From an uncultured Eubacteriales bacterium (GTDB lineage: Bacteria > Bacillota > Clostridia > Oscillospirales > CAG-382), in contig CAKSOW010000001.1 of assembly GCA_934479825.1 (NCBI GenBank), positions 124,001 through 188,000 of the forward strand: a stretch of 64,000 nucleotides of DNA, given 5' to 3'. A model generated the notes under the pieces. That model was not told the origin of the DNA. It saw only the letters and a program-made list of their open reading frames with translations, and did no database searches. The stretch's first letter is position 1, and each line of letters begins with the position of its first letter. Position numbers and translations under genes: made by a program. Positions 43,511-52,568 of the stretch are shown one piece after another.

Positions 43511-44260
43511 TTGCACAGCTTAACGCAAACAGCCAAAATTGTTCTCTTTTCTGCCTTGACAGCTCTTGTTGTTTTTGTACTTTCCCTTTGGAATCCTTTT
43601 CTTCGGAATCCGCTTGTGGATGCCGATTCCCGGCAGTCGTTAACGGATTCCGAACGCCGCGCCATTCACCTGGTGCTTGACGCAGGACACGGTGGGGAAG
43701 ACGGCGGTGCAAACGCCAACGGAGTCCGCGAAAAAGACATCAATCTTGCCATAACGCAGGATTTAGCGGCTTTTTTCCGTTTTTCGCCGTATCCGGTCGA
43801 TCCCACTCGTACCGATGACCGGCTTTTATACGGCCCGGGTGAAGAAAATCGCAAAAAATACTATGATTTAGTCGGGCGTATCCGGTTCGCCTCTCAGTTT
43901 GATCATGCCGTTTTTATCAGCATTCATCAAAATAAATTTGAAATTCCGAAATATAAAGGCTTACAGGTCTATTACTCAAAAAACGATCCGAAGAGCATGA
44001 AGCTTGCCGAGCGCATTCAAAAGGATGCGAAAGCCTTTTTGGATACAGAAAATAACCGCGAGATAAAAAAAGCGGATCACCGTATCCGTGTGCTGAATTC
44101 CCTTGAAATACCGGCCGTACTTGTCGAATGCGGCTTTTTGTCCAATTCCGACGAAGCAAAGCATTTGGCAAGCCGTGATTATCAGAAGAAAATCGCTTTC
44201 AGCGTTTTCATAGCAACTTTGGAATTTTTGGAAAACGATATGAAAGACGATCTGACATAA
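43511..44260 (+). CDS. cwlD: N-acetylmuramoyl-L-alanine amidase, CwlD-like
   Basis: 249 residues with a TTG start (43511), weak ribosome site. One N-terminal helix (~residues 8-28) acts as signal or anchor. The Amidase_3 zinc domain follows: VLDAGHGGEDGGA (first His), the Glu in VREKDINLA, ISIHQNKF (second His) and VLVECGFLSN (catalytic Glu). CwlD makes muramic-delta-lactam in spore cortex, and spmA/spmB elsewhere in the window support a sporulating host. A vegetative role is possible. The gene before is a membrane protein of unknown role; radA follows 59 bp later. Confidence 0.85.
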   Translation: MHSLTQTAKIVLFSALTALVVFVLSLWNPFLRNPLVDADSRQSLTDSERRAIHLVLDAGHGGEDGGANANGVREKDINLAITQDLAAFFRFSPYPVDPTRTDDRLLYGPGEENRKKYYDLVGRIRFASQFDHAVFISIHQNKFEIPKYKGLQVYYSKNDPKSMKLAERIQKDAKAFLDTENNREIKKADHRIRVLNSLEIPAVLVECGFLSNSDEAKHLASRDYQKKIAFSVFIATLEFLENDMKDDLT

Positions 44261-44319
44261 AAGCGTGTCAAAAGTATTTCGTGACACGCATAAAAATCAA
44301 TCTGTGGAGAATCTCTGTC

Positions 44320-45723
44320 ATGAAGTCAAAAACACAGTATGTATGCTCCGAATGCGGAGCGGTAAGCGCCAAATGGTTCGGAAAATGTCCCTCCTGCGGC
44401 GAATGGAATACCTTGGAGGAAAGCGAAGCGATTACGGTACAAAACGCCGCATCCTCTTTCGGCAAAAAAGTTTACACACCGCCGACGCGCGAAAAAGCGC
44501 TGTCTTTCCCAATCAACAGCATCGATATCCGTGAAGAACCGCGTTCGCAAACCGGAATCGGCGAATTCGACCGCGTTCTCGGCGGCGGTATCGTCAAAGG
44601 CTCGGTAACACTCTTGTCCGGCGAGCCCGGTATTGGAAAATCAACGCTTCTTTTGCAGATCTGCGGTGTTTTAAGCAATAAGTACCGCCTATTATATGTA
44701 TCAGGCGAGGAATCGCCCTCCCAGATCAAATTACGTGCCAAAAGACTTGGAATTTCCAACGAAAATATCTTATTATATACCGAAACAGACATCAACGAAA
44801 TCTTAGCGGAAATCGGCGCAACCAATCCGGATATGGTTATTATCGATTCAATACAGACCATGACGGATATCAATTCCACTACGGTTGCCGGCAGTATCAC
44901 ACAGGTTAAAAATACCGCCACCAAGCTCATCCGAACCGCTAAGACCGACGGTGTATCGGTCATAATCGTGGGACACGTCAACAAAGACGGCGCTATCGCA
45001 GGCCCCAAGGTTTTAGAGCACATGGTCGATACCGTTTTATATTTTGACGGAGACAAGCAGTATTCCTATCGCATGCTGCGCGCAGTCAAAAACCGTTTCG
45101 GCTCGACCAATGAAATCGGCATTTTTGAAATGGAAGCAGAAGGACTCTGCGAAGTGGAAAATCCCTCGGAATACCTGCTGTCGCAGCGTCCGCTCGGCGT
45201 TTCCGGCAACTGCACCATGTGCGCCATGGAGGGTACCCGGCCTTTGCTTGCCGAAATACAGGCGCTTGTCACGCCGACCGTTTACCCGGCGCCGCGCCGC
45301 ACTTCGACCGGCTTTGATTATACGCGCTTAAATCTGCTTTCTGCTGTACTTGAAAAACGCATGGGACTGCGATTAGGAACAACGGATATCTATATGAACG
45401 TCGTCGGAGGCTTACGCGTGGACGATCCGTCCGCCGATCTGCCTGCCTGTATGGCGCTTATTTCCGGCTGTAAGGATATTCCGCTAAACGATAAATTGGT
45501 TGCCATGGGGGAGATAGGCCTTGCCGGTGAATGCCGTGCAATCGCCGGTATTGAACACCGCGTGCGCGAATGCATAAGATTAGGCTTTGAAACGGTGGTT
45601 ATTCCATACCGGAATTATGAAAAGTCACAAACACAACTTGAAAAGATTGCTGGTAAAACAAAAATCGTGGCGGTCAAGAGCTTGTATGATACGCTGAAAC
45701 TGTTCGGAGAAAAACGCGCATGA
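44320..45723 (+). CDS. radA: DNA repair protein RadA
   Basis: 467 residues from the ATG at 44320, chosen because GGAGA is ten bases upstream and the zinc finger follows at once (YVCSECGAVSAKWFGKCPSCGEW). RecA-like ATPase: Walker A GEPGIGKST, the RadA-specific KNRFGSTNEIG, and Walker B MVIIDSIQTM. The C-terminal Lon-protease-like domain is complete (DIYMNVVGGLRVDDPSADLPAC, GEIGLAGECRAI). It promotes branch migration of recombination intermediates. The stop overlaps the next gene start by four bases. Confidence 0.96.
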   Translation: MKSKTQYVCSECGAVSAKWFGKCPSCGEWNTLEESEAITVQNAASSFGKKVYTPPTREKALSFPINSIDIREEPRSQTGIGEFDRVLGGGIVKGSVTLLSGEPGIGKSTLLLQICGVLSNKYRLLYVSGEESPSQIKLRAKRLGISNENILLYTETDINEILAEIGATNPDMVIIDSIQTMTDINSTTVAGSITQVKNTATKLIRTAKTDGVSVIIVGHVNKDGAIAGPKVLEHMVDTVLYFDGDKQYSYRMLRAVKNRFGSTNEIGIFEMEAEGLCEVENPSEYLLSQRPLGVSGNCTMCAMEGTRPLLAEIQALVTPTVYPAPRRTSTGFDYTRLNLLSAVLEKRMGLRLGTTDIYMNVVGGLRVDDPSADLPACMALISGCKDIPLNDKLVAMGEIGLAGECRAIAGIEHRVRECIRLGFETVVIPYRNYEKSQTQLEKIAGKTKIVAVKSLYDTLKLFGEKRA

Positions 45724-46487
45724 ACATATCGAACAACCTTTTAAAATATGCAGTGGTTGACGAGCGTATGTCAGAAACCTGCAAACGCTCCTTGCGCCGC
45801 TATTATAAGCTGTTACAGTTGCCGTGTAACCGGTATTTTGATAAACCGATCAGCGCACATCCGGATTTGTTTCTTTTTCCGTATCACGAGGGATTTCTTA
45901 TCGAACAGCGTGCTTCACAAATTCTCGCTTCCCTTGACGATAAACAAATGTTCTATTTTACAAATCCCATACCGCCGGAATCGGTGGTCCGGATTCGTGG
46001 GAGTAAGAAGGGCGTTGTGTATCCGAATGACTGTGCTTTGAATTTTGCAATGTGCGGAAATCATATCATCGGAAACCGGCAGGCGATACATCCGCGTATT
46101 GCAGGTCTTATATTAAAATATCATTGGAATTTTATCCCGATCAACCAAGGCTATGCAAAATGCAATGTCTGTACGGTTTCGGATAACGCCTTGATCACCG
46201 AGGACGAAGGTATTGCAAAAGCCTGTAAATCAAACAGAATCGACGTGCTGCTGTTAAAGAAAAAAGTTGTACAGCTGCCTGGTTATGATTACGGATTTAT
46301 CGGCGGTGCAAGTTCGGCACCGTTCCATGCAGCAGACGGCACAAAACTGTTTTTCTGCGGATGTATTGAAGAACATCCGGAATTTGAAAAAATCCGTCGC
46401 TTTTGCCGCCAATATGATGTTCTGCCGGTATCGCTCTCAAATGAACCCTTGACCGACTATGGGAGCATTTTGCCGTTGATACGGTAG
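45720..46487 (+). CDS. Pentein/GME-fold-like protein (possibly DUF6873)
   Basis: 255 residues, translationally coupled to radA by ATGA overlap. The pattern of short beta-alpha units, each with a conserved polar turn (GNRQAIHPRIAGLILKYHWNFIPINQGYAKCNVCTVSDNALITEDEGIAKA and YGFIGGASSAP read in pieces), fits the pentein/GME fold of amidinotransferase-like proteins. The GYAKCNVC cysteines could be functional, but the family is uncharacterised, and I am not sure of the DUF6873 label. No membrane segment. The link with radA may be only operon position. Confidence 0.5.
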   Translation: MNISNNLLKYAVVDERMSETCKRSLRRYYKLLQLPCNRYFDKPISAHPDLFLFPYHEGFLIEQRASQILASLDDKQMFYFTNPIPPESVVRIRGSKKGVVYPNDCALNFAMCGNHIIGNRQAIHPRIAGLILKYHWNFIPINQGYAKCNVCTVSDNALITEDEGIAKACKSNRIDVLLLKKKVVQLPGYDYGFIGGASSAPFHAADGTKLFFCGCIEEHPEFEKIRRFCRQYDVLPVSLSNEPLTDYGSILPLIR

Positions 46488-46516
46488 AGAATACAACCTA
46501 TTGAACAGATATATGT

Positions 46517-46546
46517 AATTATATAAAATAATAATTTTATATAATT
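46517..46546. promoter_or_regulatory. 30-bp AT-only palindrome upstream of the thioesterase
   Basis: 13-bp perfect arms AATTATATAAAAT/ATTTTATATAATT around AATA, about 85 bases before the thioesterase start. It could be an operator or a weak terminator for the radA pair; no T-run follows. Confidence 0.5.
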
Positions 46547-46630
46547 CGGGAGAGGCCTGCTTAGAATTGACTGCCCAATATTTATACAGATATACAGAAG
46601 CTGAAACCAAAGCAAAAAGAGGAATTTTAA

Positions 46631-47353
46631 ATGACATCATTTCAGACACGCATTGAAAGCTACGAAGTTCAGCCGAATGACAATGTTCGGCCATCCACCT
46701 TATTTCATTTATTTCAGAAAGCCGCCGGCGACGATTTGGATGCAGCCGGCATGACTTACAACTATTTGCGCCAGCATGGAATCGTTTTCGTTGTAACCAA
46801 GTTCACACTCGAATATTTTGATAACATTCATTCCTATGACAATGTGACCATTTCAACTTTTCCGCGCGGTTGCAGAGGCGTTTCTTTTATCCGTGATTTT
46901 GATGTTACCATAAACGGAAAACGTGCCGCGTATGCATGCTCCTCTTGGGTTTTATTAGACATTCATAACCGCACGTTATTGCGCCCCAACGCACTCGATT
47001 CCCTTGGTACAATTACCCCCGATCTTTCGGATATGCTTGAATTGGAGGATCGAAGAATCAAATTCCGCGCTGACGAGATGTGCAAAACAGATGTTCGAGA
47101 AGTATACTACTCCCAAATTGACCGTAACGGCCACATGAATAACACATTTTACCCGGATATTGTCTATGATTATTTTCCGGATTCGTATAAAAACGATGAT
47201 ATTGGCAAGAAATTTATTATAAATTATTCGTCTGAAATCATGCGTGGTGAAAAATTCGACATTTATACAGCGCAAAGCGATCGTGAATTCACTTTTCTTG
47301 CAAAAAATCCGCAAACCGGCAAAGATATTTTTTCTGCGCTTATTGATTTTTAA
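46631..47353 (+). CDS. Acyl-ACP thioesterase
   Basis: 240 residues, GAGGA nine bases before the ATG. It hydrolyses acyl-ACP to free fatty acid. Two hotdog domains in tandem as in plant and bacterial FatA-like enzymes: the first opens ESYEVQPNDNVRPSTLFHLF and includes the core helix GDDLDAAGMTYNYLRQHG. The second carries the active-site motif SQIDRNGHMNNTFYPD with Asn and His in the family spacing. It has no membrane segment. A palindrome lies upstream. It has no fatty-acid synthesis neighbours. Confidence 0.9.
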   Translation: MTSFQTRIESYEVQPNDNVRPSTLFHLFQKAAGDDLDAAGMTYNYLRQHGIVFVVTKFTLEYFDNIHSYDNVTISTFPRGCRGVSFIRDFDVTINGKRAAYACSSWVLLDIHNRTLLRPNALDSLGTITPDLSDMLELEDRRIKFRADEMCKTDVREVYYSQIDRNGHMNNTFYPDIVYDYFPDSYKNDDIGKKFIINYSSEIMRGEKFDIYTAQSDREFTFLAKNPQTGKDIFSALIDF

Positions 47354-47371
47354 GAAAAAATACTGTATAAT
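47343..47371 (+). promoter_or_regulatory. Promoter of the cytidylate-kinase-like gene
   Basis: -35 TTGATT (47343-47348, in the end of the thioesterase gene), 17-bp spacer, -10 TATAAT (47366-47371). Confidence 0.65.
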
Positions 47372-47458
47372 AATGACAGGAATCGGAATAACACTTATTT
47401 TTCGATCAAATTCCATTTCAACCACTACAATTCAATAATTCAATATGGAGGTATTTTC

Positions 47459-48073
47459 ATGATCAACTCGGTAATTACTATCAGTCGTCAATATGGCAGT
47501 GGCGGCAGATTCGTCGCGAGAAAACTTGCAGAAAAGCTTGGTATCCCCTTTTACGACAATGAAATTATCACCATGGCTGCCAAAGAAAGCGGCTATGCGG
47601 AAAATCTGTTTGAAAAAGCGGAACAGGTATCCACACACAGCCTTTTATATTCGTTATCCATGTTCGGAACAGCAGCCGGCGTTTACGGTTTACCGCTGTC
47701 GGATAAGGTCTTTTTAATCCAATCGGATATCATCAAGGAATGTGCCGCAAAAGGTCCGTGCGTCATTGTCGGACGCTGCTCGGACTATGTCTTAAAGGAA
47801 CAGAACAATTTAATCAACTTTTTCTTATATTCCGATATTGAATCACGCGTCAAACGCGTCCAAAAGTATTATGACAACGATGCCAAAGACATCCGTGCCG
47901 ATATCGAACGCCGCGACAAAAAGCGTGCGACCTATTATAACTACTATACCACCCAACGCTGGGGCGATATTGAAAACTATCATCTTTCGATTCATACCGA
48001 TGCGGTTGGTATCGACAGTTGTGTTGACATTCTGGAAGCATTTGTCAAGGCGCACGAGCGCGAGGCATTATAA
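47459..48073 (+). CDS. Cytidylate kinase-like family protein
   Basis: 204 residues, GGAGG eight bases before ATG. A P-loop-like start (VITISRQYGSGGRFVARKLAEKLGIPFYDNEII) is the hallmark of the cytidylate-kinase-2 family. The lid region (SRVKRVQKYYDNDAKDIRADIERRDKKRATYYNYYT) and the closing YHLSIHTDAVGID also fit. True cytidylate kinase (Cmk) has a different lid; members of this family often have unknown substrate and are common in Clostridia. Cytosolic. It shares a probable transcript with the next small gene, 33 bp downstream. Confidence 0.82.
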   Translation: MINSVITISRQYGSGGRFVARKLAEKLGIPFYDNEIITMAAKESGYAENLFEKAEQVSTHSLLYSLSMFGTAAGVYGLPLSDKVFLIQSDIIKECAAKGPCVIVGRCSDYVLKEQNNLINFFLYSDIESRVKRVQKYYDNDAKDIRADIERRDKKRATYYNYYTTQRWGDIENYHLSIHTDAVGIDSCVDILEAFVKAHEREAL

Positions 48074-48106
48074 GTCTGATTATCCAAAAATAATGAGGAT
48101 CAGACA

Positions 48107-48652
48107 ATGACAGAAAAGCAGAAAAAGTTCATACAAGACCGGATTCATGAACGAAAAATGATTTGTGTCACACGAGGGACGATTGATCCGGAAAGCCGCT
48201 ATACCGGTTTTCCGGTGTGGCTGTCTGATTCGCTTTTACTCATGACCAACATATACGATTTTCATGATGAGGGCTATATCCTGCTTCAAACTGCGGACCT
48301 TACAGAGGCTACTGCCAAAGATTCCGATTTTTATGAGCAAATCTGCATACGGGAAGGCTTAGGCGAAAAAGTATCGCTGTGCCCAATCAAAAAGGTCGGT
48401 TCTTATTCGGAGGCTTTGCGCCAATTCACGAATTATCCGGGATATATTTCCATTCATTGTGAAAACGAACAAGATATGCCGCAGTATTTTTTGGGACGTA
48501 TCGATTCTTTGGAAGAAACCGGCGTAAAATTTGCTTCGCTCGGTTGCGATGGCGAATGGGATACGGCGCCGGAGTTTATTCTGTATGATAAAATTACAAT
48601 GCTTGCATGGGATGATTACTATGCGAAAATGTTTTATCATTACTGCAAATAA
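48107..48652 (+). CDS. Conserved-looking protein, unknown function
   Basis: 181 residues, GAGGA eight bases before ATG. Mixed alpha/beta composition with no signal peptide or membrane helix. The middle (FTNYPGYISIHCENEQDMPQ) and end (GEWDTAPEFILYDKITMLAWDDYYAKMFYHYCK) suggest a small beta-barrel with a C-terminal helix, but I recognise no family and see no catalytic motif. It follows the cytidylate-kinase-like gene and is ended by a strong bidirectional terminator. Confidence 0.6.
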   Translation: MTEKQKKFIQDRIHERKMICVTRGTIDPESRYTGFPVWLSDSLLLMTNIYDFHDEGYILLQTADLTEATAKDSDFYEQICIREGLGEKVSLCPIKKVGSYSEALRQFTNYPGYISIHCENEQDMPQYFLGRIDSLEETGVKFASLGCDGEWDTAPEFILYDKITMLAWDDYYAKMFYHYCK

Positions 48653-48742
48653 TGGCCGGATTTTCAGAATGCCTGAAAAGAAGCCCTATAAGTTTGCGCT
48701 TGCAATCGATATCGAAAAGCCTTATCAGTTTAGGAATCAACG

Positions 48743-48784
48743 AAAAAAGCTCTTGAAATCAAATGTGATTTCAAGAGCTTTTTC
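48743..48784. terminator. Bidirectional terminator
   Basis: Perfect 13-bp stem GCTCTTGAAATCA/TGATTTCAAGAGC (48749-48761 with 48766-48778), loop AATG, with an A-run before and T-run after. It serves the plus-strand small gene and the minus-strand Ca2+ ATPase, whose stop is 2-3 bases away. Confidence 0.9.
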
Positions 48785-51418
48785 TTATCGTTTGACTCGT
48801 TTAAACCATCGCTGCAAAGCCTTAGACACTTCCATTACCCCAAACGGCATAAGTATCAGAAAGACACCGAGCAGATACAATTGAGGCGGCAGAACAACAA
48901 GACCAAACAGTGTGCGCAAGTGTGTGAACAGCACCATAGCAACCAATAAAACCGACGTGAGCGCCGCGCCGTTCAGCTTTTTGTTGGAAAAGATACCGAT
49001 GTGGAACAAAGATCGTTCCGAACGCATATTATATGCCTGCACGATCTGGGACAGCGAAAGTATCATAAACGCAAGCGTCTGTCCGCCCTCCAAGCCAACA
49101 CTTTTTTCGGCGATAAAAAAGCCGAGCAAAGTCAGAAAACCGAACATGATTCCCTGGATGACGACGCGAAAGCCGAGTCCATGCGCAAAGATTCCTTCCC
49201 CACGTGGTTTGGGCGGCATTTCCATGACTTCTTTTTCCACCATTTCCATGCCGAGCGCCACAGCCGGCATACCGTCAGTAACAAGATTGATCCACAAAAG
49301 CTGCATAGAGACTAACGGCATTTTGTGCCATAAGATCATGGCTGCAAAAACGGTTATGACCTCGCCGATATTGGTGCCGAGAAGAAAGGCAACCACTTTC
49401 CGGATATTGGCGTAAATCCCCCGCCCTTCCCGTACGGCTTCGACGACTGTTGCAAAATTATCATCGGTGAACACCATATCCGACGCACCTTTGGCAACAT
49501 CCGTCCCGGTCTTTCCCATAGCACATCCGATATCGGCCGCCCCCAAAGCCGGTGCATCGTTGACGCCGTCTCCGGTCATAGCGACGACTTCACCGCGTGC
49601 TTGCCAAGCCTTGACAATGCGCAGTTTATCGCCCGGCGAAACACGCGCGTAAACACTGGTATTTTCCGCAGATTCCATAAGTTCTGCATCGTCCATTCGG
49701 TCAAGCTCCGCGCCGGTAACAGCCTTTTCACCGTCTGACAAAATACCGGTCGCCTTAGCCACGGCAACAGCGGTTGCTAAATGATCTCCGGTGATGAGGA
49801 CCGGTCGGATACCGGCTTTTTTACAAAGAGCAACTGCCTCTGCCGCTTCTTTTCGCGGAGGATCGATCATACCGACAAGACCGACAAAAATTAGATCCTT
49901 TTCGATATTCTCCATGTTTTCCGTCGGATTTTTGGGCAAAAACGGTAGTTCTCTGTATCCGACAGCCAAAACGCGAAGTGCCTGTTCTCCCATATTTTCC
50001 GCCGCTTTTTTGGCCGCAGGAATATCGCCCGACCGAAACAGCGTTGCCATACCGTCCAACGCGCCTTTGACGATTACGAAAATCTTTCCGTCGATACGGC
50101 AAATAACCGTCATACGCTTTCGGTTGGAATCAAAGGGAATTTCTGCAAGCCGCACACACGATTCGGAGTTCATGTTTTTTGTCAGACCGCTTTTTTCTGC
50201 GGCCGATAAAATGGCTGTCTCGGTCGGGTCGCCAATCTGTTTTTCCCCGTCTTTTCCGTGCAAGATCGTTCCGTTACAGCAAAGCGCGGCGTAAAACAGA
50301 AGCTTCCGGCCGGACGCTGTTAAAAAACTATTTTGTGTATCGAAAGGCACGGTTTTCTTTTCTGCTTCGGTATACAGTGCGCTTAAAGTCATCCGGTTCT
50401 GGGTGAGTGTTCCGGTTTTATCGGTACAGATAACCGACGCACTGCCCAAGGTTTCAACGGCCGGAAGACGTCGGATCAAGGCATTTCGCTTTGCCATGCG
50501 TTCCACGCCCATAGCAAGTACAATGGTGACAATTGCCGGAAGTCCCTCCGGAATTGCGGAAACGGCAAGAGAGACCGATGTCATGAAAATTTCAAGCACC
50601 GGTATACCGCTCGCAACGCCGACACCGAAGATGACCAAGCACGCGGCCACTGCCATAATCCCCAAATAAGTGCCTAATCGGGAAAGCTTGATTTGCAAAG
50701 GTGTCATATCGGCTTTGGATAGATCAAGAAGCCCTGCGATCTTTCCCATTTCCGTATCCATGCCGGTAGAAGTGACAACCGCTGTTGCCGTGCCGGCGCT
50801 GACACTGCAACCGGAAAAAATCATGTTGCATCTGTCCCCGACCGGCGCGTTTTCGCTAAGTACGGCCGCGGCGTTTTTTTCGGCCGGTACCGATTCTCCG
50901 GTCAATGCCGATTCGTCGCATTTCAACCCGGAGCATTGCAAAAGCCGCGCGTCAGCCGGAACGATGTCGCCGCTCTCCAAGCACAGAATATCCCCCGGAA
51001 CGATACTGCGTGCATCGATTCGCTTTTCTTCTCCGTCACGGATAACGCGCGTGAAAGGAGCGGAAAGCTCGTTTAGCGCTTCAAGTGCTTTCTCGGCTTT
51101 ATTTTCCTGTAATACACCGATAATGGCATTGACTACAACGATGACGAGAATTAAAACCGGTTCAAAGAAATCAGCCTTATCGCCGCCCGTAAACGCAAGC
51201 ATGAATGATACGGCGGCCGCCGCAAGCAAAATGAGTATCATAACATCAGCAAACTGCTCAAAAAAACGGCGAATACTGTTCTTTTTCTTTTTTTCTTTCA
51301 GGCGGTTTTCTCCGTATTGTCCGATCCGCCCGATAACAGCGTCGGACGAAAGTCCCTTTTTTTCATCCGTTTCCAAGTATTTTAGCACTGCTGTACTTTT
51401 TGCCGCAAAAAATAGCAA
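48785..51418 (-). CDS. Calcium-translocating P-type ATPase (SERCA/PMCA-like)
   Basis: 877 residues. It pumps Ca2+ out across the cytoplasmic membrane. N-terminal cation-ATPase segment; TGES in CDESALTGESVPAEK; M4 PEGLPAIVTIVLAMGVERMAKRNALIRRLPAVE, the Ca2+-pump form; phosphorylation motif CTDKTGTLTQNRM; hinge MTGDGVNDAPAL; and a C-terminal four-helix region with LWINLVTDGMPAVALGME (Asn and Asp of the M6 ion site). Full length, about ten membrane helices. Single-gene unit with a bidirectional terminator at its end. Confidence 0.94.
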   Translation of the reverse strand: MLFFAAKSTAVLKYLETDEKKGLSSDAVIGRIGQYGENRLKEKKKKNSIRRFFEQFADVMILILLAAAAVSFMLAFTGGDKADFFEPVLILVIVVVNAIIGVLQENKAEKALEALNELSAPFTRVIRDGEEKRIDARSIVPGDILCLESGDIVPADARLLQCSGLKCDESALTGESVPAEKNAAAVLSENAPVGDRCNMIFSGCSVSAGTATAVVTSTGMDTEMGKIAGLLDLSKADMTPLQIKLSRLGTYLGIMAVAACLVIFGVGVASGIPVLEIFMTSVSLAVSAIPEGLPAIVTIVLAMGVERMAKRNALIRRLPAVETLGSASVICTDKTGTLTQNRMTLSALYTEAEKKTVPFDTQNSFLTASGRKLLFYAALCCNGTILHGKDGEKQIGDPTETAILSAAEKSGLTKNMNSESCVRLAEIPFDSNRKRMTVICRIDGKIFVIVKGALDGMATLFRSGDIPAAKKAAENMGEQALRVLAVGYRELPFLPKNPTENMENIEKDLIFVGLVGMIDPPRKEAAEAVALCKKAGIRPVLITGDHLATAVAVAKATGILSDGEKAVTGAELDRMDDAELMESAENTSVYARVSPGDKLRIVKAWQARGEVVAMTGDGVNDAPALGAADIGCAMGKTGTDVAKGASDMVFTDDNFATVVEAVREGRGIYANIRKVVAFLLGTNIGEVITVFAAMILWHKMPLVSMQLLWINLVTDGMPAVALGMEMVEKEVMEMPPKPRGEGIFAHGLGFRVVIQGIMFGFLTLLGFFIAEKSVGLEGGQTLAFMILSLSQIVQAYNMRSERSLFHIGIFSNKKLNGAALTSVLLVAMVLFTHLRTLFGLVVLPPQLYLLGVFLILMPFGVMEVSKALQRWFKRVKR

Positions 51419-51497
51419 ACCGATTCCTCCTTATGCCCTTGCATATAGAACTTTTCTTCTTAATTTTATGTGGCTCAAAGTGTGAAATATGAATAAA

Positions 51498-51521
51498 CGC
51501 CTGCACGATTTATTGCAGGCG
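51498..51521 (-). terminator. Hairpin upstream of the Ca2+ ATPase
   Basis: Perfect 8-bp stem CGCCTGCA/TGCAGGCG (51498-51505 with 51514-51521), followed on minus by TTTATTC. It stops read-through from the amidase after cassette A3. Confidence 0.75.
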
Positions 51522-51553
51522 CACTCGTTTTTCTTAATTTTCATTATAAGCGG

Positions 51554-51642
51554 ACGCGCGGCGGTTTTGAGTATTCAAACCGCCTTGCGTCAAAAAATTA
51601 AATTCTTTTGCCGGGCTTTTCTTCTAAGAAAAGCCGCATTCC
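51554..51642 (-). repeat. Type A two-hairpin 3'-end cassette (copy A3)
   Basis: Read on minus after the amidase gene: hairpin 2 GGCTTTTCTT/AAGAAAAGCC (51614-51635), linker with CAAAAGAATTTAATTTTT, hairpin 1 (51554-51590) with arms ACGCAAGGCGGTTT and AAACCGCCGCGCGT. Two mismatches in the outer stem. Confidence 0.8.
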
Positions 51643-51653
51643 CTTACTACGTT

Positions 51654-52424
51654 TTAAAAACCTCTGTCCGTTGCTACATACTCCGAATAGGCAAATCCGA
51701 GCACACCGTCATAATCGACCACATACCACTCGCCGGACAGACAGTAGACCGTCATGCGCGCTCCTTTGGGCGCTTGCGTGAGAACTTCGCTGTCAAGCGA
51801 CGGCAAACGGCGGATATTCAATCTGTCACGCTCGGTAATAACAGTCGCGTTTGTACTGTCAGAGGACGTGTCGCCGGTCGGCAGATCCACAAAGGGAATT
51901 CCGAAATAGATTGTCAATCCCTGCACGAGATTCCGTGCAATCGGTCGGATATTGTTTTTGATCCATTCCGCATCGGTCGGATTGTCGTGATAAGCAAGCT
52001 CTGCCAAAACCGCAGGCGCATTGGTTCGGGTGACTTCGGCAAGCGTCGTGGTCGGCATAATGGTCACCTTGGAGGGATCGGGATAGATCTTCCGGTAATT
52101 GTCAGCAAGAACGGTCGCCGCGTTGCGCCCGGCGGAACTGCGCGTATAATAATAGAAATCGGGGCCGGAAAGCTGACCGGCTAAATACTCGGGCGCGGCG
52201 TTGGAATGAAGCGCCAGATGTAAATCATAAGTACCGGCATTGGATTCACGGATGATCTGCGAAAGAGTATTATTCGGATTGTTGCGCGTAAAAGAAATGC
52301 CGGAAGCGTCCAGATACGGCTCCATAGCGTCGGCAATGAGATTCATATAATATTCTTCACTGCCGGAATTGTCGTAATAGGGATTGTACTCTTGGGCAGA
52401 GGGACTTAAAAAAATCGACGGCAT
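51654..52424 (-). CDS. N-acetylmuramoyl-L-alanine amidase with SH3 domain
   Basis: 256 residues, AGGAGG seven bases before ATG. The Amidase_3-like domain (residues 1-180) shows EEYYMNLIADAM (Glu ligand), LHLALHSNAAP (His) and AVLAELAYHDNPTDA (catalytic Glu). The usual first His of GHGG is not seen; the segment reads SPSAQEYNPY. A C-terminal SH3b domain (RLNIRRLPSLDSEVL ... WYVVDYDGVLGFAYSEYV) should bind wall peptide. No signal peptide is visible, so it may act from inside the mother cell or be released otherwise. Divergent from the spore genes spmA-spmB 145 bp away. A type A cassette follows. Confidence 0.8.
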   Translation of the reverse strand: MPSIFLSPSAQEYNPYYDNSGSEEYYMNLIADAMEPYLDASGISFTRNNPNNTLSQIIRESNAGTYDLHLALHSNAAPEYLAGQLSGPDFYYYTRSSAGRNAATVLADNYRKIYPDPSKVTIMPTTTLAEVTRTNAPAVLAELAYHDNPTDAEWIKNNIRPIARNLVQGLTIYFGIPFVDLPTGDTSSDSTNATVITERDRLNIRRLPSLDSEVLTQAPKGARMTVYCLSGEWYVVDYDGVLGFAYSEYVATDRGF

Positions 52425-52568
52425 AGCAATATTCCTCCTGAATTGAACAAAAATGTTTCTTTTTTGGTTACAGTTTTATTGTATGCAAAAACCTTTTCTT
52501 TGGTGTCAGGTCATATCGCCAAAAACAGAACCATAAAATGCAATAAAAAAGAAAAGATGGAGTTTGCT

